NCBI RefSeq assembly: GCF_032062135.1
Contig: NC_092859.1
Span: 44,036,952-44,100,951 of the forward strand
DNA length: 64,000 nt
Direction: 5' to 3'
DNA from: Pyxicephalus adspersus
Lineage: Eukaryota; Chordata; Amphibia; Anura; Pyxicephalidae
Shown: positions 22,701 to 34,894 of the stretch, one piece after another
Layout: every line of letters begins with the position of its first letter
Position numbering within the stretch: position 1 is the first letter of the stretch
The notes under the pieces: generated by a model
What the model was told of the DNA's origin: nothing
What the model saw: only the letters and a program-made list of their open reading frames with translations
Databases searched by the model: none
Made by a program: the position numbers and the translations under genes

Positions 22701-23929
22701 CTGTTGTTTTTTGAGAATAAGCTTGTCCACGGTGTCTAGCTATAAAGGTCAGGGATGGTTTGTTGTATGTCTCAGTATGTCCACATATTCGTTTTGTAGG
22801 TAATAAATCTGCTCAGCTTTGATACATACATCAGTGACATTTAGATAATTGTCACAAGTAATAATGATGGTTTCATCATCTATCATATCAAAGCAGAGTA
22901 TCCATAGTCACAGATCCCTGGCAGTCACAGTCCCAAAATCAAACAATATTTGATCAAGATGTAAATTTTCCCAGCTTGATCAGAAGTGTAAACCGCTGCA
23001 ATACTGCAGGTCCTAAACTTTTGTTTGAAAAATATTATCTTTTCTTTTAAGAAAAGCTTTAGTCCAAGCAAATGTAAAGGGTGCCCATGAATGCGACTCT
23101 TTAAACATTATTAGATCCTTGTATTTGCCACCTGGCTCAAAGGAATACGTTAAGACAGAGAAATAGGGTTAAATATTGGGGACAGATTAGGGTCAATTGG
23201 TCTTGGAAAAAGTAGAGACTGTACAATTTCTGGCCACCTTAAGAAAATGCTGGATTTGCCAAAACAAATGTGCTACAAATAGGTATTAGAAAAACAAAAC
23301 TTACTAATCAACCACTTACTACATATCGTTATGCATTACTGCATAATAGCTGCCTCCATCAGCTGTCATGTGAAAATTGGACTTTAATTTTTCTATTGGC
23401 TTCCCTGCAGAAGGAGAGACTCCCCGGTCACTTTCTGGGTGATGACTGGTTATGGACGGGAAGAATGGGGGTAGCAGAATTGAGCTTCAAGTGCTTTGGG
23501 ATAGTTACGATTTAATGATGCACTAAAACCCATGTATTTCCCATCCATGTTTTACTGCTTACAATTACATTTGTAACTAACCTGGAAATGAGAACTTCAC
23601 CTTCGAGTCTACAGACATCACCATGGTACCTTGATTAAGAAAATTAGGTAATGTGCTAGTGCATGGGCTGGAGAACAAACACAGGCCACAAAACTGAGTC
23701 CAATAATAAAGTTGTAATCTAAAAAGCTTTGCTTTAATTATAACAGAAAAAAAATTCAGGGTGAAAAATTATGTTTTGAAGCAGTGTTAATGAACTATAC
23801 ATTTTTGTCATAAAAGCGAGCACAAATGATTGTACCTTAGATGAATAATAAATATTTAAAAGCCCACATGTTGTACTTAGAGCATGTAAAAAGAATTTTA
23901 ATTTACACCACAAACTACCAGAACGACCT
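22701..23929. other. Unique AT-rich sequence
   Basis: No gene or classified repeat seen. Confidence 0.45.
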
Positions 23930-24240
23930 TCATGACATAATTCCGTTTACAATTGGTTCTCACAGCCCTTGAACATGATGCTGCCACATATTTAAAGAAA
24001 CAGAACAAACCTATTACTGACATATATTTAAATCTCCTACATCATGAACACTTTTATTTAACTTACCCTGCAGTAAAAAAATTAATTAGAGGCGGCGATT
24101 GCATGGTAGCCGCAACTGTAAGCCAAAACTGTATGAAATGCATTAACTTGTGGTATGGTTTTATATGCGCCTTGTAGTGGCCAACCACTTAGTTTTATAC
24201 TGCAAGTATGAAAGGCTAGTTGCCAGGCTATCATAATCTC
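23930..24240. promoter_or_regulatory. Candidate conserved non-coding block
   Basis: Non-repetitive sequence containing AATTAATTAGAGGCGGCGATT, a homeodomain-type core beside an unusually GC-rich word, then GCATGGTAGCCGC. The frame 23953-24177 (74 codons) has no known domain. Regulatory role is inferred from appearance only. Confidence 0.25.
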
Positions 24241-25409
24241 CCTTTATCAATAAAATTCATTGACTGAAGACAAGTATGCAGAGAAAATATTATAAATGTT
24301 CTGACTATTTTCGTCTGCCTTCTTGTTTTACATCAGTGATTCGTAATATATTGAATTCAGAGAGCCAGCATAACAGCAAGCAAGCATAGTGCCCAATTTC
24401 ATATGAAGATTAGCAATGGCATCTTTCATAAGCACAACACCATGCAATCTAGGTAAGTGCTTTGGTGTGAAGAAGGCTTTAGACCCAGCTCTATTACAAA
24501 GTGGCTCTGATTGTCATCTTGCAACAGTTACAGTTTTTTTTCGTGGTTGCAAAAAAACTTTTTTTAGTTTCATGGAATTGTCTTATACGCAGAGGAATTC
24601 AATGGAGGGCTCACTTTTTAACACACCATATTATATGCCTCAAGTTCAAAAAATTTGGGATTTTGGATAGGTAAATGTGCAATTTCCAATGGTTTTCTCT
24701 GCTATAATGTCCTCTAAAAGAATTTATCTAGATGATTTCATTTTGCATTTTTTTTCCTGCAATATCATACTTCCACACCTTACAGTTTTTGTAGTTTACC
24801 ACTAACGTTATATACATAAGATAGGGCTTTAATTTGGTAGAAAATCTGGATAATTATATTTTTACTTCTTCGGTTTCTACAGGGAATAAATAGTAAAAAA
24901 AATAGAAATATTTTTGCCAACAGAACATCTGATGATTAACATTATATTATGTTATTGTGACTTTTTCATGGAATAGAAAAGCTTAAAGTCAACGTTTGGG
25001 TTTTACATTAGGAGGGCTTTATTCCCTTTTCAACATGACACTAACAGACTAAGGGTAAAGAAATGATTTGTTTAAACTGTGGGAAAAAGTAAAGTATATT
25101 ATTATTTTATATTTATATATACATATAATAAGATATTCAGTTAGACTAATGAGTGCACAATTAACATGACAACTTTTTCACAGGTTTCTGCTAGCCAAAA
25201 ATTCAAATATTCAAATTGTGCTCACTTACAGGAGGATTTGATGGGTGTGTATTAAATGCAAATGCCACCCAGATCATCCAATATCATTGTTTTGACTTAA
25301 GAATATTTTTTGGCTGGCTATTTGTTTATGTACTACTAATATTGTTTAGGATATACATTTTGCATATGTATTTATTCACCCAATACTTTTTCTTTTTTAT
25401 GGTAACATT
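24241..25409. other. Unique AT-rich sequence
   Basis: No gene or classified repeat seen. Confidence 0.45.
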
Positions 25410-25690
25410 TAAGGCTGTGTACACACCTTCAATTAGTTTAGCTAGAAATAATCTTTCATGATCGTTTTTAGAAACAAAAGAATAACAGATGAACAAACAA
25501 TCCCTGTACACATGGTCGTTCATCGTCGGTTGGTCATTGATCCATCAGGATGGATCGATGAACAGCGTTCGGCCACCTCAGTATACATGTCAGATTCTCC
25601 ACCCAAAACAAGCCGGAGTGTTAGTATTGGGTGACACATCTGACATGTGTAACCCCTTTTGGTTGCAATTAACCAGCAATAGATCTTAAT
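25410..25690 (+). repeat. TACACAC-type MITE, copy 1
   Basis: Begins AAGGCTGTGTACACACCTTC and contains AGAAA..ATCGTTT and multiple GATCGAT/CGTTC words. It is related in layout to the segments at 27876 and 44467, which begin GGCTACGTACACAC and CTGCATACACAC. Probably a non-autonomous DNA transposon; superfamily not determined. Confidence 0.45.
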
Positions 25691-27875
25691 ACCAATGATG
25701 TATTGCAGCAGGGAGAGACAGAGCTAGAACAGTACTGACCTAGCCTCCATACAGGGGGAACTAGCGGTATTATAATTCATTTAAATGTAAATATAGTGCA
25801 GAACCATTGTGATACTAGTGATCTGCTACGAGAGCTCATATGCTACTTCTGTGGTAATGATGGCGAAGGGAGTCTGGATGCTGTTTTAAAATAGTGCTAG
25901 GACAACCAGGAAGTCAAGTGGTTGAAGATGAACTCTAGTTTTACCTTTAATATTATATGTTGCAGTTTCCTTTTCTGTACTGATATTACTTACTGAAATT
26001 TCAATGCACACTAGGGTCTCAGAGGCTACATTTGAAGCTGCAACAGATATAAAAATTCACCTATTTCTTTGCTGATGGGCATCCAGCTTCTTCTAGGTTT
26101 TTCTGTCCCATCCATACTACCCCATCCATACTGCCCATAGCTTTTTTAATTGAATTTCAGTTTTCAGAATGACTCATTTATTTTCTTATGCAGCATCATA
26201 CGTAATGCCAACCTATGCAGCGTCATACTTTGGCATTTCTACAGTTACATGTTTTCAGAAACCCAGTTAGAGCACCCTACCAGCCAGGTATGTATTGAAA
26301 TAGAAAGGTTTTATTTAATACCATCATTAGCATGTTGATGAGAAGGGGCAGAAAAAACAAGGCAGGTCAGAATTAATGTCAGCTTTCAATAATATATTAA
26401 CTTCAGCTTTAATTAACATATTAGAATATACCAGAGATTTACCCATTACTTCAATGACTACAATGACAGGGTTACAAGCCGAAAGAAAATAAGCAATTCC
26501 CATTCTCAGCCTACAAGAATCATTATCATCATGGTCACATTTTGTTATATAGCAAAGATATCCTTTAACAGGTAAATCTTAAAAGATCTCAAATGTGCAT
26601 CAGCTTTCTATTATTTCTGGTTTAAAATGGACTCCTCCAAACACTGTTTTATCATACTAAAATTTCCATGATCAATGTGGGAAAAACCTTCTCACCAGGA
26701 TTCACTAAAAAATAAAGATACATCTAATGATATATCTATAACAATTCAGGGTATCAGTTTTACCATGCATGGCAATTAAAGCTCTTAAACCATATGCAAT
26801 TAGAGCTGAAATCTTTTGATTGGTACTACACCTACAATTAGCCATTGGTTTGATTTCCAGAATGCCTACAGAGAAGTTACACTGAGCATTTTCCAGTCTT
26901 CCTGTGCTCATTAAACATCTATTAAATCCCTCTTCCTTCAAATGTCAACCCGTTTCTTTCCCACTTTCTCTGCTGTATTCCCCCAAACCTTGCTATAATA
27001 TTTACCTGCATTGCTTTCAGTTAAGCAGTATAAAGGAAGGAATTGTTATCATTAACTGGTCCTGATTAATCACAGCTAACTGGTCCTGATTAATCATACC
27101 TGGCACCATTCCGTAATTACCTACTCTCTGACATTGAAATCCTAAGCATACGCTATTCACTCTTGGCCCTTGTTTCAGATGTTAATGAAACTTCTTCTAA
27201 CAAGAGGTCTTCTGGTAGAGCTCGTTATTGCTTTTTCAAGAACCAGGCAAATTGGTGTTGGATGAGAAGGATAATGACAGATAGTGTGAGTTAGGCATCA
27301 CTGTTTGTCATTTTTGGCATTTGTGCGTGTGTATGTGAAAGTGTGTGCTTAGTATGAACATATACTTATCAGAAACATGTCTACATGGAAGGTTAGAAAG
27401 ATAGAGATTTTTTTACCAAACACAGATATAGTAACTTTGTGGCTTCTTCACTAGAACATGGTTCAAAGATTTATAGATACTTTAATGGTCCTTAATGAAA
27501 TGACCTTTGTACAGGCAGGAATTTCACTGATGACCCCATCTACTGTCAGACATATAATCAAGGAATTCTGCAATCCAATACATGTTTGTAAATGTCAATA
27601 TATTTTATTGAAACGTACTACAGTAGGAATGCAATATTTGGAGGAAGGTTGTTTGCAGAAATTAGTGAACAGATTTGCTTTAGCATGGAACTGTCCAAGA
27701 CTGTATACTTTGTTCTTTCATGAAGTTATTTGTGTTAAGTTCTAAGTTCCTGGTGGTGTTCTCTAGGTTTCTTTATGTGCCCTCCTATCCTGTCCTTTGA
27801 CTGTCTGCCTTTTTCCATGTCATATCAGGAGGTATTGTTATCTAATCAACCCTTATTGTTACCAAACACAACCCT
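25691..27875. other. Unique AT-rich sequence with small local duplications
   Basis: No gene recognised. CCCATCCATACT is duplicated near 26108-26133. The 20-bp tandem at 27053-27096 is listed separately. The frame 27458-27745 has no recognisable domain. Confidence 0.45.
27053..27096 (+). repeat. Tandem duplication of a 20-bp homeobox-like motif
   Basis: TAACTGGTCCTGATTAATCA occurs at 27053-27072 and again, identical, at 27077-27096. Each copy contains the palindrome TGATTAATCA. Confidence 0.9.
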
Positions 27876-28265
27876 TAGGCTACGTACACACTTCCAACGA
27901 TTCTCACCCGATAATTGGTTCAGGGCGAGAATCATCTGTCGTTCGAACGACCGTCCTGGCGGATCCACGGACGTTGGACATGATCCCAATGCAAAGGAAG
28001 TGGGAGAGCGTGCAGTGGGGTGCAGCTCTGTCGTTCTCCTCCTTCCCTCTGCATAGAGCAGAACGGTGCTGTATGTACATGTTCATGCATCACGCAGTGC
28101 TAGTGGGGGCACAGTTCCTGAAAGCAACACGGCACTTTTAGCTGCACAGTTGCTTTTCATCCTCTGGAGGAAGAACTGCACAGTAGCAGCCAAAACTGCA
28201 CAGGAGTGGCCGAATACAGTTTTCCTTGGTAAGCATGAAGGGGGATTTACACACCCATAAAACGT
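27876..28265 (+). repeat. TACACAC-type MITE, copy 2
   Basis: Begins AGGCTACGTACACACTTCC, followed by CAACGATTCTC and the CGTTCGAACG palindrome, like the copies at 25410 and 44467. The GC-rich middle (27950-28100) explains the several overlapping open frames on both strands; none shows a domain. Confidence 0.45.
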
Positions 28266-28318
28266 TGCTGAGCAAAGTGGTCACCATTTTCTAAAGAGGG
28301 CACATTTCTTATTGCTAC

Positions 28319-28830
28319 TGTGACAGAAATGGGGAAAGTGCTGGATGGTGGTATGTACTACCCAGGCAAAGACATGTTTCAAGGCTCCAGGAAATGCTTT
28401 GTTGGCTTTTCAGCTTGGTTTATCAAAAGCCAGATTGTTAACGTTCTGGAGCCTGACCGGGGAACAGAGTGGGAGGGTTTTCCTTGTCCAACCGCCTTAT
28501 GTCCAGGTTTTCACCCATGGAGGTGAAGCACAAGTGTGCCATTTAATCAGGCAGCATTATTTTGCAAGAAGATCAGTGTAAGCCCAGAATTGAGAGGAAA
28601 CAAAGCTCCACAGGACAAACTATTTGCTATATTTTGCTGTGTCATATGGAAAGTGCCTGTATTTATGTCTTGCTCCAGTCAGTCAGGGACTTGAGTAAGA
28701 CAGCTAGTAGCTGGACCAAGCCACTGTTTGTTGTTGCTAACATAGTTTCAATGAAGATACAGGCTGCCGTCTCATGTTTGGACCATACTGACACCTCGTT
28801 GCTACGGGCAATCCCACGCTACTCTGTACC
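28319..28830 (+). mobile_element. Possible diverged LTR (family 1)
   Basis: Begins TGTGACAGAAATGG and follows the same order of words as the LTR-like element at 9939-10489: a GGAAAGTG..TGGATGG block, CTCCAGG, a CTGGAG..GGGAGGG block, and CACTGTTTGTTGTTG near 28722. The similarity is patchy and the 3' end is not sharply defined. Confidence 0.35.
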
Positions 28831-29059
28831 ATCCTTTGTCATAGATTATGCTTCAAAGATACATTTTGCAGAGCGCTTTGTACATTACACTGACTAGTCA
28901 AATTTAGGATTAAATAGCTACACTTTATATAAAAACTGGAAAGGCTATAATGCAAAAGTCTTGAAAAGGCAAAAAAAAAAAAATCTATGATGGGTTACAG
29001 CAATTGATACCTGACACGATTCATTTTCAAATATTTGTTTTTAATAATAGGTCAACTCA

Positions 29060-29790
29060 ATGAAATCAATACAAATTGTAACTGGGACAATAAGTGGTAG
29101 CAAGGTGGAAGGTTTTGTTCAGTTCACAGTCTGCCATATGCATGCACAAATGGAGCAACAGCTCCTAGGTGAATACCGTTGTGACAGATGTGAGCAATTA
29201 GACCTTCTGGGATCTTACATTGGAGAAATTGAAGGGCAGCCCTGTGTTTGAGCACCCTAACATATTTGCAAAGTTATGTGAAGATGTGCAGGTGGCAGAC
29301 CCAGTGGTGGCAACTCTAGATGTTACTGCTACCCCTAACAGCCGGGAGTGCAGCCCATTTAGTAGGGATGGGGAAGGTAATGCAGGAAGGCATAGACAAT
29401 TGGTTGTTATAGGGGATTCTATGATCAGGAAGACTGATAGAAAAGTTTGTTGCCCAGACCCCTTCAACCGAATGGTTTGCTGTCTCCCGGAATCCAGGTC
29501 CGGAATGTGGTGGTCCGAGTGGACAAATTACTGGGAGGGGCTGGCATGACCCAGCTTTTAAGGAAAAAGTACAGACTGTTGATCTAGGGAACATCCTATT
29601 GCCTCATGGAATAAGGAAATATTTATTTTCCCCTGTTGGAACAAATTGTACCAGGGTTTTTTTGCCTTCCTCTGGGCCACCTATGTCCATAGGGTTTTAT
29701 ATCTGGCATTTGTATATTTCCCTAGTGGTTGAACTTGATGGACTTATGTCTTTTTTCAACCCGACTTGCTATGTAACTATGTCGTTAGAT
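29060..29790 (+). pseudogene. CR1/L2-type LINE remnant: ORF1 fragment joined to 3' tail
   Basis: The 5' part encodes a piece of ORF1. One frame has a Cys-pair segment (YRCDRCEQLDLL, about 29177-29212). A second frame (29220-29549) has the SGNH/GDSL-esterase start LVVIGDSMIRKTDRK (29402-29446) and CCPDPFNRMVCCLP, a hallmark of CR1/L2 ORF1 proteins. The frame breaks after CCLP. From about 29590 the sequence is LINE 3' UTR, ending in GGTTGAACTTGATGGACTTA and TTTTCAACCCGACTTGC before a terminal ATGTAACTATG. The whole ORF2 (endonuclease and reverse transcriptase) is missing, so the element is 5'-truncated and internally deleted. Confidence 0.8.
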
Positions 29791-29840
29791 TAAAACAAAT
29801 AAATGAAACTATAGAAATCAAGTATGTATTTAAAAGCAAT

Positions 29841-30438
29841 TATCACGGTCCCTTCCGTGATTGAGGTTAGAAGATCTGTGAGACAAGCTGCACGTGAGGT
29901 TATCTGACAGTCTCTTTGTTTTTACTTGTTTCTGTGTTGTTGTTTGTCATGACCACACCCCTTGTATCAGGTGCAGCTGGGGCTCATTACTGCTCCTCCA
30001 TTTAGTCTGGCCTCACACTTCTTGCTATGCGGTTGATATTCACTTCTGGGATGTGGAAGAGCTGGTGTGTTGTCCTCTTCAGAGTTCCTGCTCCTCCATT
30101 TGCTATTTAGGATAAGTTGAAGTGCTTTTGGTGTTTTGTTGTGCTATTGTTGTTACTAGGCCTCATGGAGGTGCTGGTTCTTTCATCAGGGAAGGAAGCA
30201 GTAGTCTCAAGCCCAGTCACTATTCCTAGAGCAATTCAGGGCAACTAGGGCCTAGGTTCCAGTGTATGAATATTCCCACCTTCAGGGGATATTCATGCTG
30301 ATAGGAGTCAGGGCTAGGTTAGGGTGTCCGTAGGGGGTGACCGTTTCCTTCTCCCTAACCGTTGTAGGCCTAGTCATTTGTCCTTATTCTTATGTGTTCA
30401 TTCTGGTGAACCTTCCCCCCTCCCCATAATCCATGACA
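29841..30438 (+). mobile_element. LTR-like element, family 2, copy A
   Basis: A 598-bp unit with ends TATCACGGTCCC (TG mutated to TA) and CCATGACA, flanked by GCAAT and GCAAA, a possible 5-bp target duplication. It matches 36523-37096 on the opposite strand over nearly its full length, for example CTGTGAGACAAGCTGCA, TGTGTTGTTGTTTGT and CCTAGGTTCCAGTG. TG...CA ends, 5-bp duplication and length suggest solo LTRs. The internal frame 29894-30115 is shared with copy B but shows no domain. Confidence 0.6.
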
Positions 30439-30744
30439 GCAAAATAAAAAAAAAATCAAATAAATGTAAATTAACTTGCAGGTTCACTGTTATTTGAGCC
30501 AAATATTGTATTATTTTGTTTTCTGTTATATTAAATAATTGTTAGAAAATTATACACAGCTCACTTTAGACAAAAATATAGGCTCCAAATTCCTGCGTTA
30601 CTTCATCAGGCATTGATCTAAAACCCTGTACCTGCAACTTTTCGATCTTGCTTCATCCAAGGTGAGTGGAATTTCCCTCAAGGGTCACTCCAGAGGTAGT
30701 TAGGGGTTCTTTGAACTGTCACTAATTACTTCCCATTTGGAAGG
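30439..30744. other. Unique sequence between repeats
   Basis: No gene or classified repeat seen. Confidence 0.4.
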
Positions 30745-31118
30745 CCATCAGGGGGTGATTTTTCCATACCAAAGGCAGTAACCTTGAGCTACACTCGGGG
30801 TGGAATTGCCAGGGAGTTTAAAATCCTTATTACCTGGTTCCCACGTTCCATCCTCCAGGGGTGCTCACGGAGTTCTCCAGCCAGACGGGCATCTGTGTAA
30901 CCTAACAATGCGTGGCTGACATCTGGGTCCCCGGCGTGTGAACGATGTGGACGCAAGACCAGGGGAAGAAGATGCCGACCGGTCATCTGCTCGCGAGTGT
31001 GTGGTTGGAGGGTGGGTCTGTTGGGCTGGTAGGCGGAAAATTTAAAATACTTAGTATTTTTAAATGTACTGCTTTTACATTTAAAATATTTAGTATTCAT
31101 ACTGCCAGGGAGGTTTTT
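30745..31118. mobile_element. piggyBac-like family variant, copy 3
   Basis: Contains AAAGGCAGTAACCTTGAGCTACACTCGGGG-type sequence, matching the GTAATCCTGAGTC..ACTCGG core of copies 1 and 2. Its 3' end has TTTAAAATACTTAGTATTTT repeats, then CATACTGCCAGGGAGG, a terminus of the same CCTCCCTGGC type. The TTAA ends are not intact. It is non-coding; the open frames 30789-31100 (minus) and 30945-31148 (plus) look like chance in the GC-rich core. Confidence 0.5.
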
Positions 31119-32313
31119 AGTGTGTTATATTTTCTTTGCAAAAGCTAACTTAAAATATCACAGGAATACATTTCTCGCATAGTAAAAATGTTTGCAAAAG
31201 TATTGTTTTCAGGATTTGCATGAAAGTTGATATATTCACATACATTTTTTAAGAAATAAACCCCTTGGCATAATGGCATTGCTGTGGTGTTACTATACAC
31301 TGTTAAGAGTATAATGCATTTTTACTATAAAGTTCCAAATCATTGAGGCTCTCATTTTCAGGGTTGTTCTGGCAGTCTCTACGTTTGACTTTTGCAGCTG
31401 TGTCTTCTTATGCATTCTATTTCTTAAGGTTAAACATAGCGCATATGTGTAAATTAGTCTGTTTTGACTCATGTCCTTAAGCCTCTGCACCTTTGTGCAA
31501 CTGGGTTAGAGCAAAACTGTCCTGTATATTCAGTAAATTATATACTGCGTTGCTTTGAAGGCAATTTATAGTAAATGTGAAAGTACAGAAATTTCATAGG
31601 CAAAAAAAAAAAGGAAAAAAAGAAATTGTTACCTAATGAGCACCAGGTTGTTAGTCTATGCATAGGAGAAGTGAATAGTATAGCAGAAACTGAAGTGTGC
31701 ACCAAAGAACATGGGTGTGCATGAATTTCTTTCCTTTCATAACCTTATTTTGATCATGTTTAAACTAGGGAATATGAAGGCGAATTCATTATGCAAAATA
31801 TAGAATGGATGGACCTGATTTGGCAGTAACTTGTAGCATCCAATTAATAACATTTCACATCTGGTAAACATTAAAGCAAATGTGTTTGGTGAAACAGTAA
31901 TTGCTTTAAACTACACAGCCGCGAAAGGCCATACCTTTTGCATGTTGCAAACCATGTTTAAGGCTGGGAAATTAACTGAGAAACAATAACCATACAACAT
32001 GGGTAATAAGCATTTCACAAGATATCAGTAGATTTACATGACATGAGCATTTTCTGGATAGCATCAGTAACTAACTGAATAAATATACTTGTTGCCTGGA
32101 GTAGCCCTTTGATGTAATTCTTAACCATTACCCTCACATTTTTCCTAAAGCCTAACCTAACTCTTACAATGTGCTCACAATATTCACGTTTAACTCAAAA
32201 AACACTAAACACGTTAAAACATAACTCTAATCATAACCTTTTCAAATCTGTAGATTGGCAATGCAAGGCATAGTGCCCCGCACTGAGAGAATATTACGAT
32301 AAATAGTTGAATA
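31119..32313. other. Unique AT-rich sequence
   Basis: No gene or classified repeat seen. Confidence 0.45.
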
Positions 32314-32795
32314 CAGGTATTCCTTGGGTTAATTCAAGATAGGGACTGTAGGTTTGTTCTTAAGTTGAATTTGTATGTAAGTCGGAACAGGTACATTTTT
32401 GTAATAAATGCAATTAGGACAGATGTTTGTCTCAACATATTATTAGTTACTGTATAAAATCATCACTGTTAATTAATCACAAACAAAGCAAAAAAAAAAA
32501 AACTTTATGGAGCCTAGACATTAATTAACTTCTGGAGCAAGCCGTGCTTTTATATGCAAAAAGAAATGGCTGCAGAGTTTGTCTTGGTCAATAAAAAATT
32601 ACAAGATGTTACAGATCAGCTCAGCTCTTAAGGTCACACACAACCTCAGCTGTGTTTAGCAAAAGATTTCTTCTGCAAGTCATGCAAACCACCCCGTCCC
32701 CCCATAAAGCCTCTGTCCTGCACACAAGCGAGGAAGCCCCAGTCGTATCTAGGAGGCGTCCATATGTCGGATGTCCTTAACTTGAGGACTACCTG
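32314..32795. mobile_element. Tigger/pogo-like MITE, uninterrupted copy
   Basis: A 482-bp element flanked by TA (32312-32313 and 32796-32797). The left end is CAGGTATTCCTTGGGTTA and the right end, reverse-complemented, is CAGGTAGTCCTCAAGTTA. Reverse-complemented, it aligns with both arms of the element at 4644-6675. Its TTAA at 32628-32631 lies exactly where the other copy carries the piggyBac-like insertion: ACAGCTGAGGTTGT..GACC then TTAA then GAGCTGAG. It is therefore a pre-insertion site. No transposase is encoded. Confidence 0.75.
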
Positions 32796-33029
32796 TATAC
32801 ACTATACTGAATATAAACCAGGGTACTGGAAATACAGAAAACTGTTTTGACCCAAGTGGAAATCTAGGCCACATAATGTGGTCGTCTCTGCTAACGTTCA
32901 ATACAGTAATTCGTAAAAATACCAACAAAATCAAAAGTGAATAACTAAATACACAATGAGTTATTTTTAAATATTTATTAGGTGACAAAAAAATAATCAC
33001 ATGAGCTTGGTCAGTATATCTTTATCTTT

Positions 33030-33220
33030 TAAATGATTGTGTTTATTATTGTTGTCAACAACCAGTAGATAATGCCACGTCCTCACATGTAACATAACTA
33101 ACTCATGTTTCTAGACTCAGCGTCATCTACTGGTGTGACCAAAGTATAAACCAAGATCCTTTTTCTAATGGTATTTTTAGGGAAAAAAAAAAATGGTTTA
33201 TACGCAAGCATATACAGAAA
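33030..33220 (+). repeat. Dispersed repeat, family GTATAAACC, partial copy
   Basis: Shares GATCCTTTTTCTAATG followed by TTTTAGG/TTTTCAGG and a GGTTTATAC end with 39455-39840, as well as the upstream AGTAGAT and GTGT..CCA words. It looks like a 5'-truncated copy of the same DNA-transposon-like repeat. Confidence 0.5.
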
Positions 33221-34894
33221 TCTTTGTCATTGCAGAATACAGGTGCATCCTCCTAGGCCTTGGATTTTAAAATAAAAGTCAAAACTTTAAGGGATTCCAC
33301 ATTTCCATCTGTAAATTAACCTTGTAAAGCAGGGTGTCCCATGCTGAGAGATTGTTAGCCTACTCCACTGTCGAATAATGGAACCTGCTCCTAAATGATT
33401 GTGCTATTGCTTACAGTCGCTGATTGCAGCTAATCACTGAAGTGTCACTCCAATGACTGGGATTTCTATTAGTGATTCCATAGTGATCACAAGAGACATG
33501 TTTATAAACAGGTCTGATGGCTGCAGCTGTCACAGGGCCTTACACAGAGAGGGGCATAGTGACAGATGAAGCAGGCAGGAAACAGCTGTCACAGTTCAAT
33601 TCAGTGTGTAAAAAATAATTTAATTTAAAAATTATTATAAACTGTCTTATGTACACTAGCCAAAAAAGCTTTTTAACATGTCCATTTGCCAGATGAAAAC
33701 AAAAGCCCTATAAATTATTAAAAGATCACAGTACAAAGAACAAATTATTCATCTTATTGCCTTTTGTTGTAGTTAAAAAGTTACACAAAAAGTAAGAATA
33801 GCAAAAGCATTACTTTTACTTTATTCTGTTCTTTAATTTAAAGGGTCAACTGATCTACAATAAAGCATAAGTAAATTATAGGCACATTTTTCTTTTCTTT
33901 ATTATTAGTTCCTGTGACCTACATTAAATACTTAATATTTCAGGGGACCTGCAGTAACTGTAACTTCAAATTTGAAATAAACATTTGATCTTCCCGAGGC
34001 TGTTTTTACATGCTGTTCTATTACTTAATACAGCAGCCAAACTAACCTCATAGGGAGCTTCTAAGAGACAGATGATCCGTGTATTAGGGTTAAATGAGTG
34101 GTCAAGCTCTGATCAGTGTCCTCATGTGGTGGCCGGAGCTGTTGCACAACAAAAATGCTGACATTCAGCCCTTAGAAAATGAAAGGCAGAAGTGAAAAAA
34201 AGTATTACTTAAAGTATATATTCTTTTTTTTAGCCAAATAAATGCCTTTTATATTGAAATAGTTTATTTATTGATATGACATCTATTCATCAGCCAAAAA
34301 ATGAAGAACAAAAGAGGTTCAGAAGAACTTGATATCAAAAGGAAGGTCTCTCCCTTCAGGGCACCATGAGAACACAGAGTTTATCTTTTTTTACAAGCAG
34401 CATGGTAACATTGTTTTTTCCTACTGCTGCTGACACCAAGTAAACAGTGAAGATATACAGAGTGTGCATCCTTGTGATGATTTTTAGTGCTCATGGTGGC
34501 ATAGAGGAAGGATTAACCCTGCAAGCACTGATTTTAGTAAGCACGGATGTATAATAAGTGCCCTTGATGTTGATTTGCATTTAACATATTGCATTTCCCA
34601 ACATTTATTAACTAGATCTTTACATGAAAACTATCTTCTTAATAGTTGCTACCGTAGATTGATGAAGTGTGTGTGAAGACAGGGAGAAGACATTGGTGGT
34701 GGGAATCTGTAGAGGTATATAGAGCATCAGAAGAGTGTGTATATCAATGAGCAGACTAGATACCAACAGGAGGGGAGTAGATGGTACCATTTGTTTTTGG
34801 GCAAATCCTGGGCAAGTTTTGCAGGAGGTTTGGTTAAAAGAATGGTGTACTGTCATGTGCCTCAGCACAAGCAAGTTCGCATTTGGATACTAAT
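33221..34894. other. Unique AT-rich sequence
   Basis: No gene or classified repeat seen. Confidence 0.45.

Noticed and set aside
27775..28141. Overlapping frames of 93-114 codons
   Set aside because: They fall in the GC-rich core of a MITE and are open on both strands, a composition effect.
29894..30115. Shared reading frame in the two LTR-like copies (also 36819-37043 minus)
   Set aside because: The frame is shared because the two copies are homologous DNA. The peptide is Cys- and hydrophobic-rich with no domain, and it diverges by frameshift at its end.
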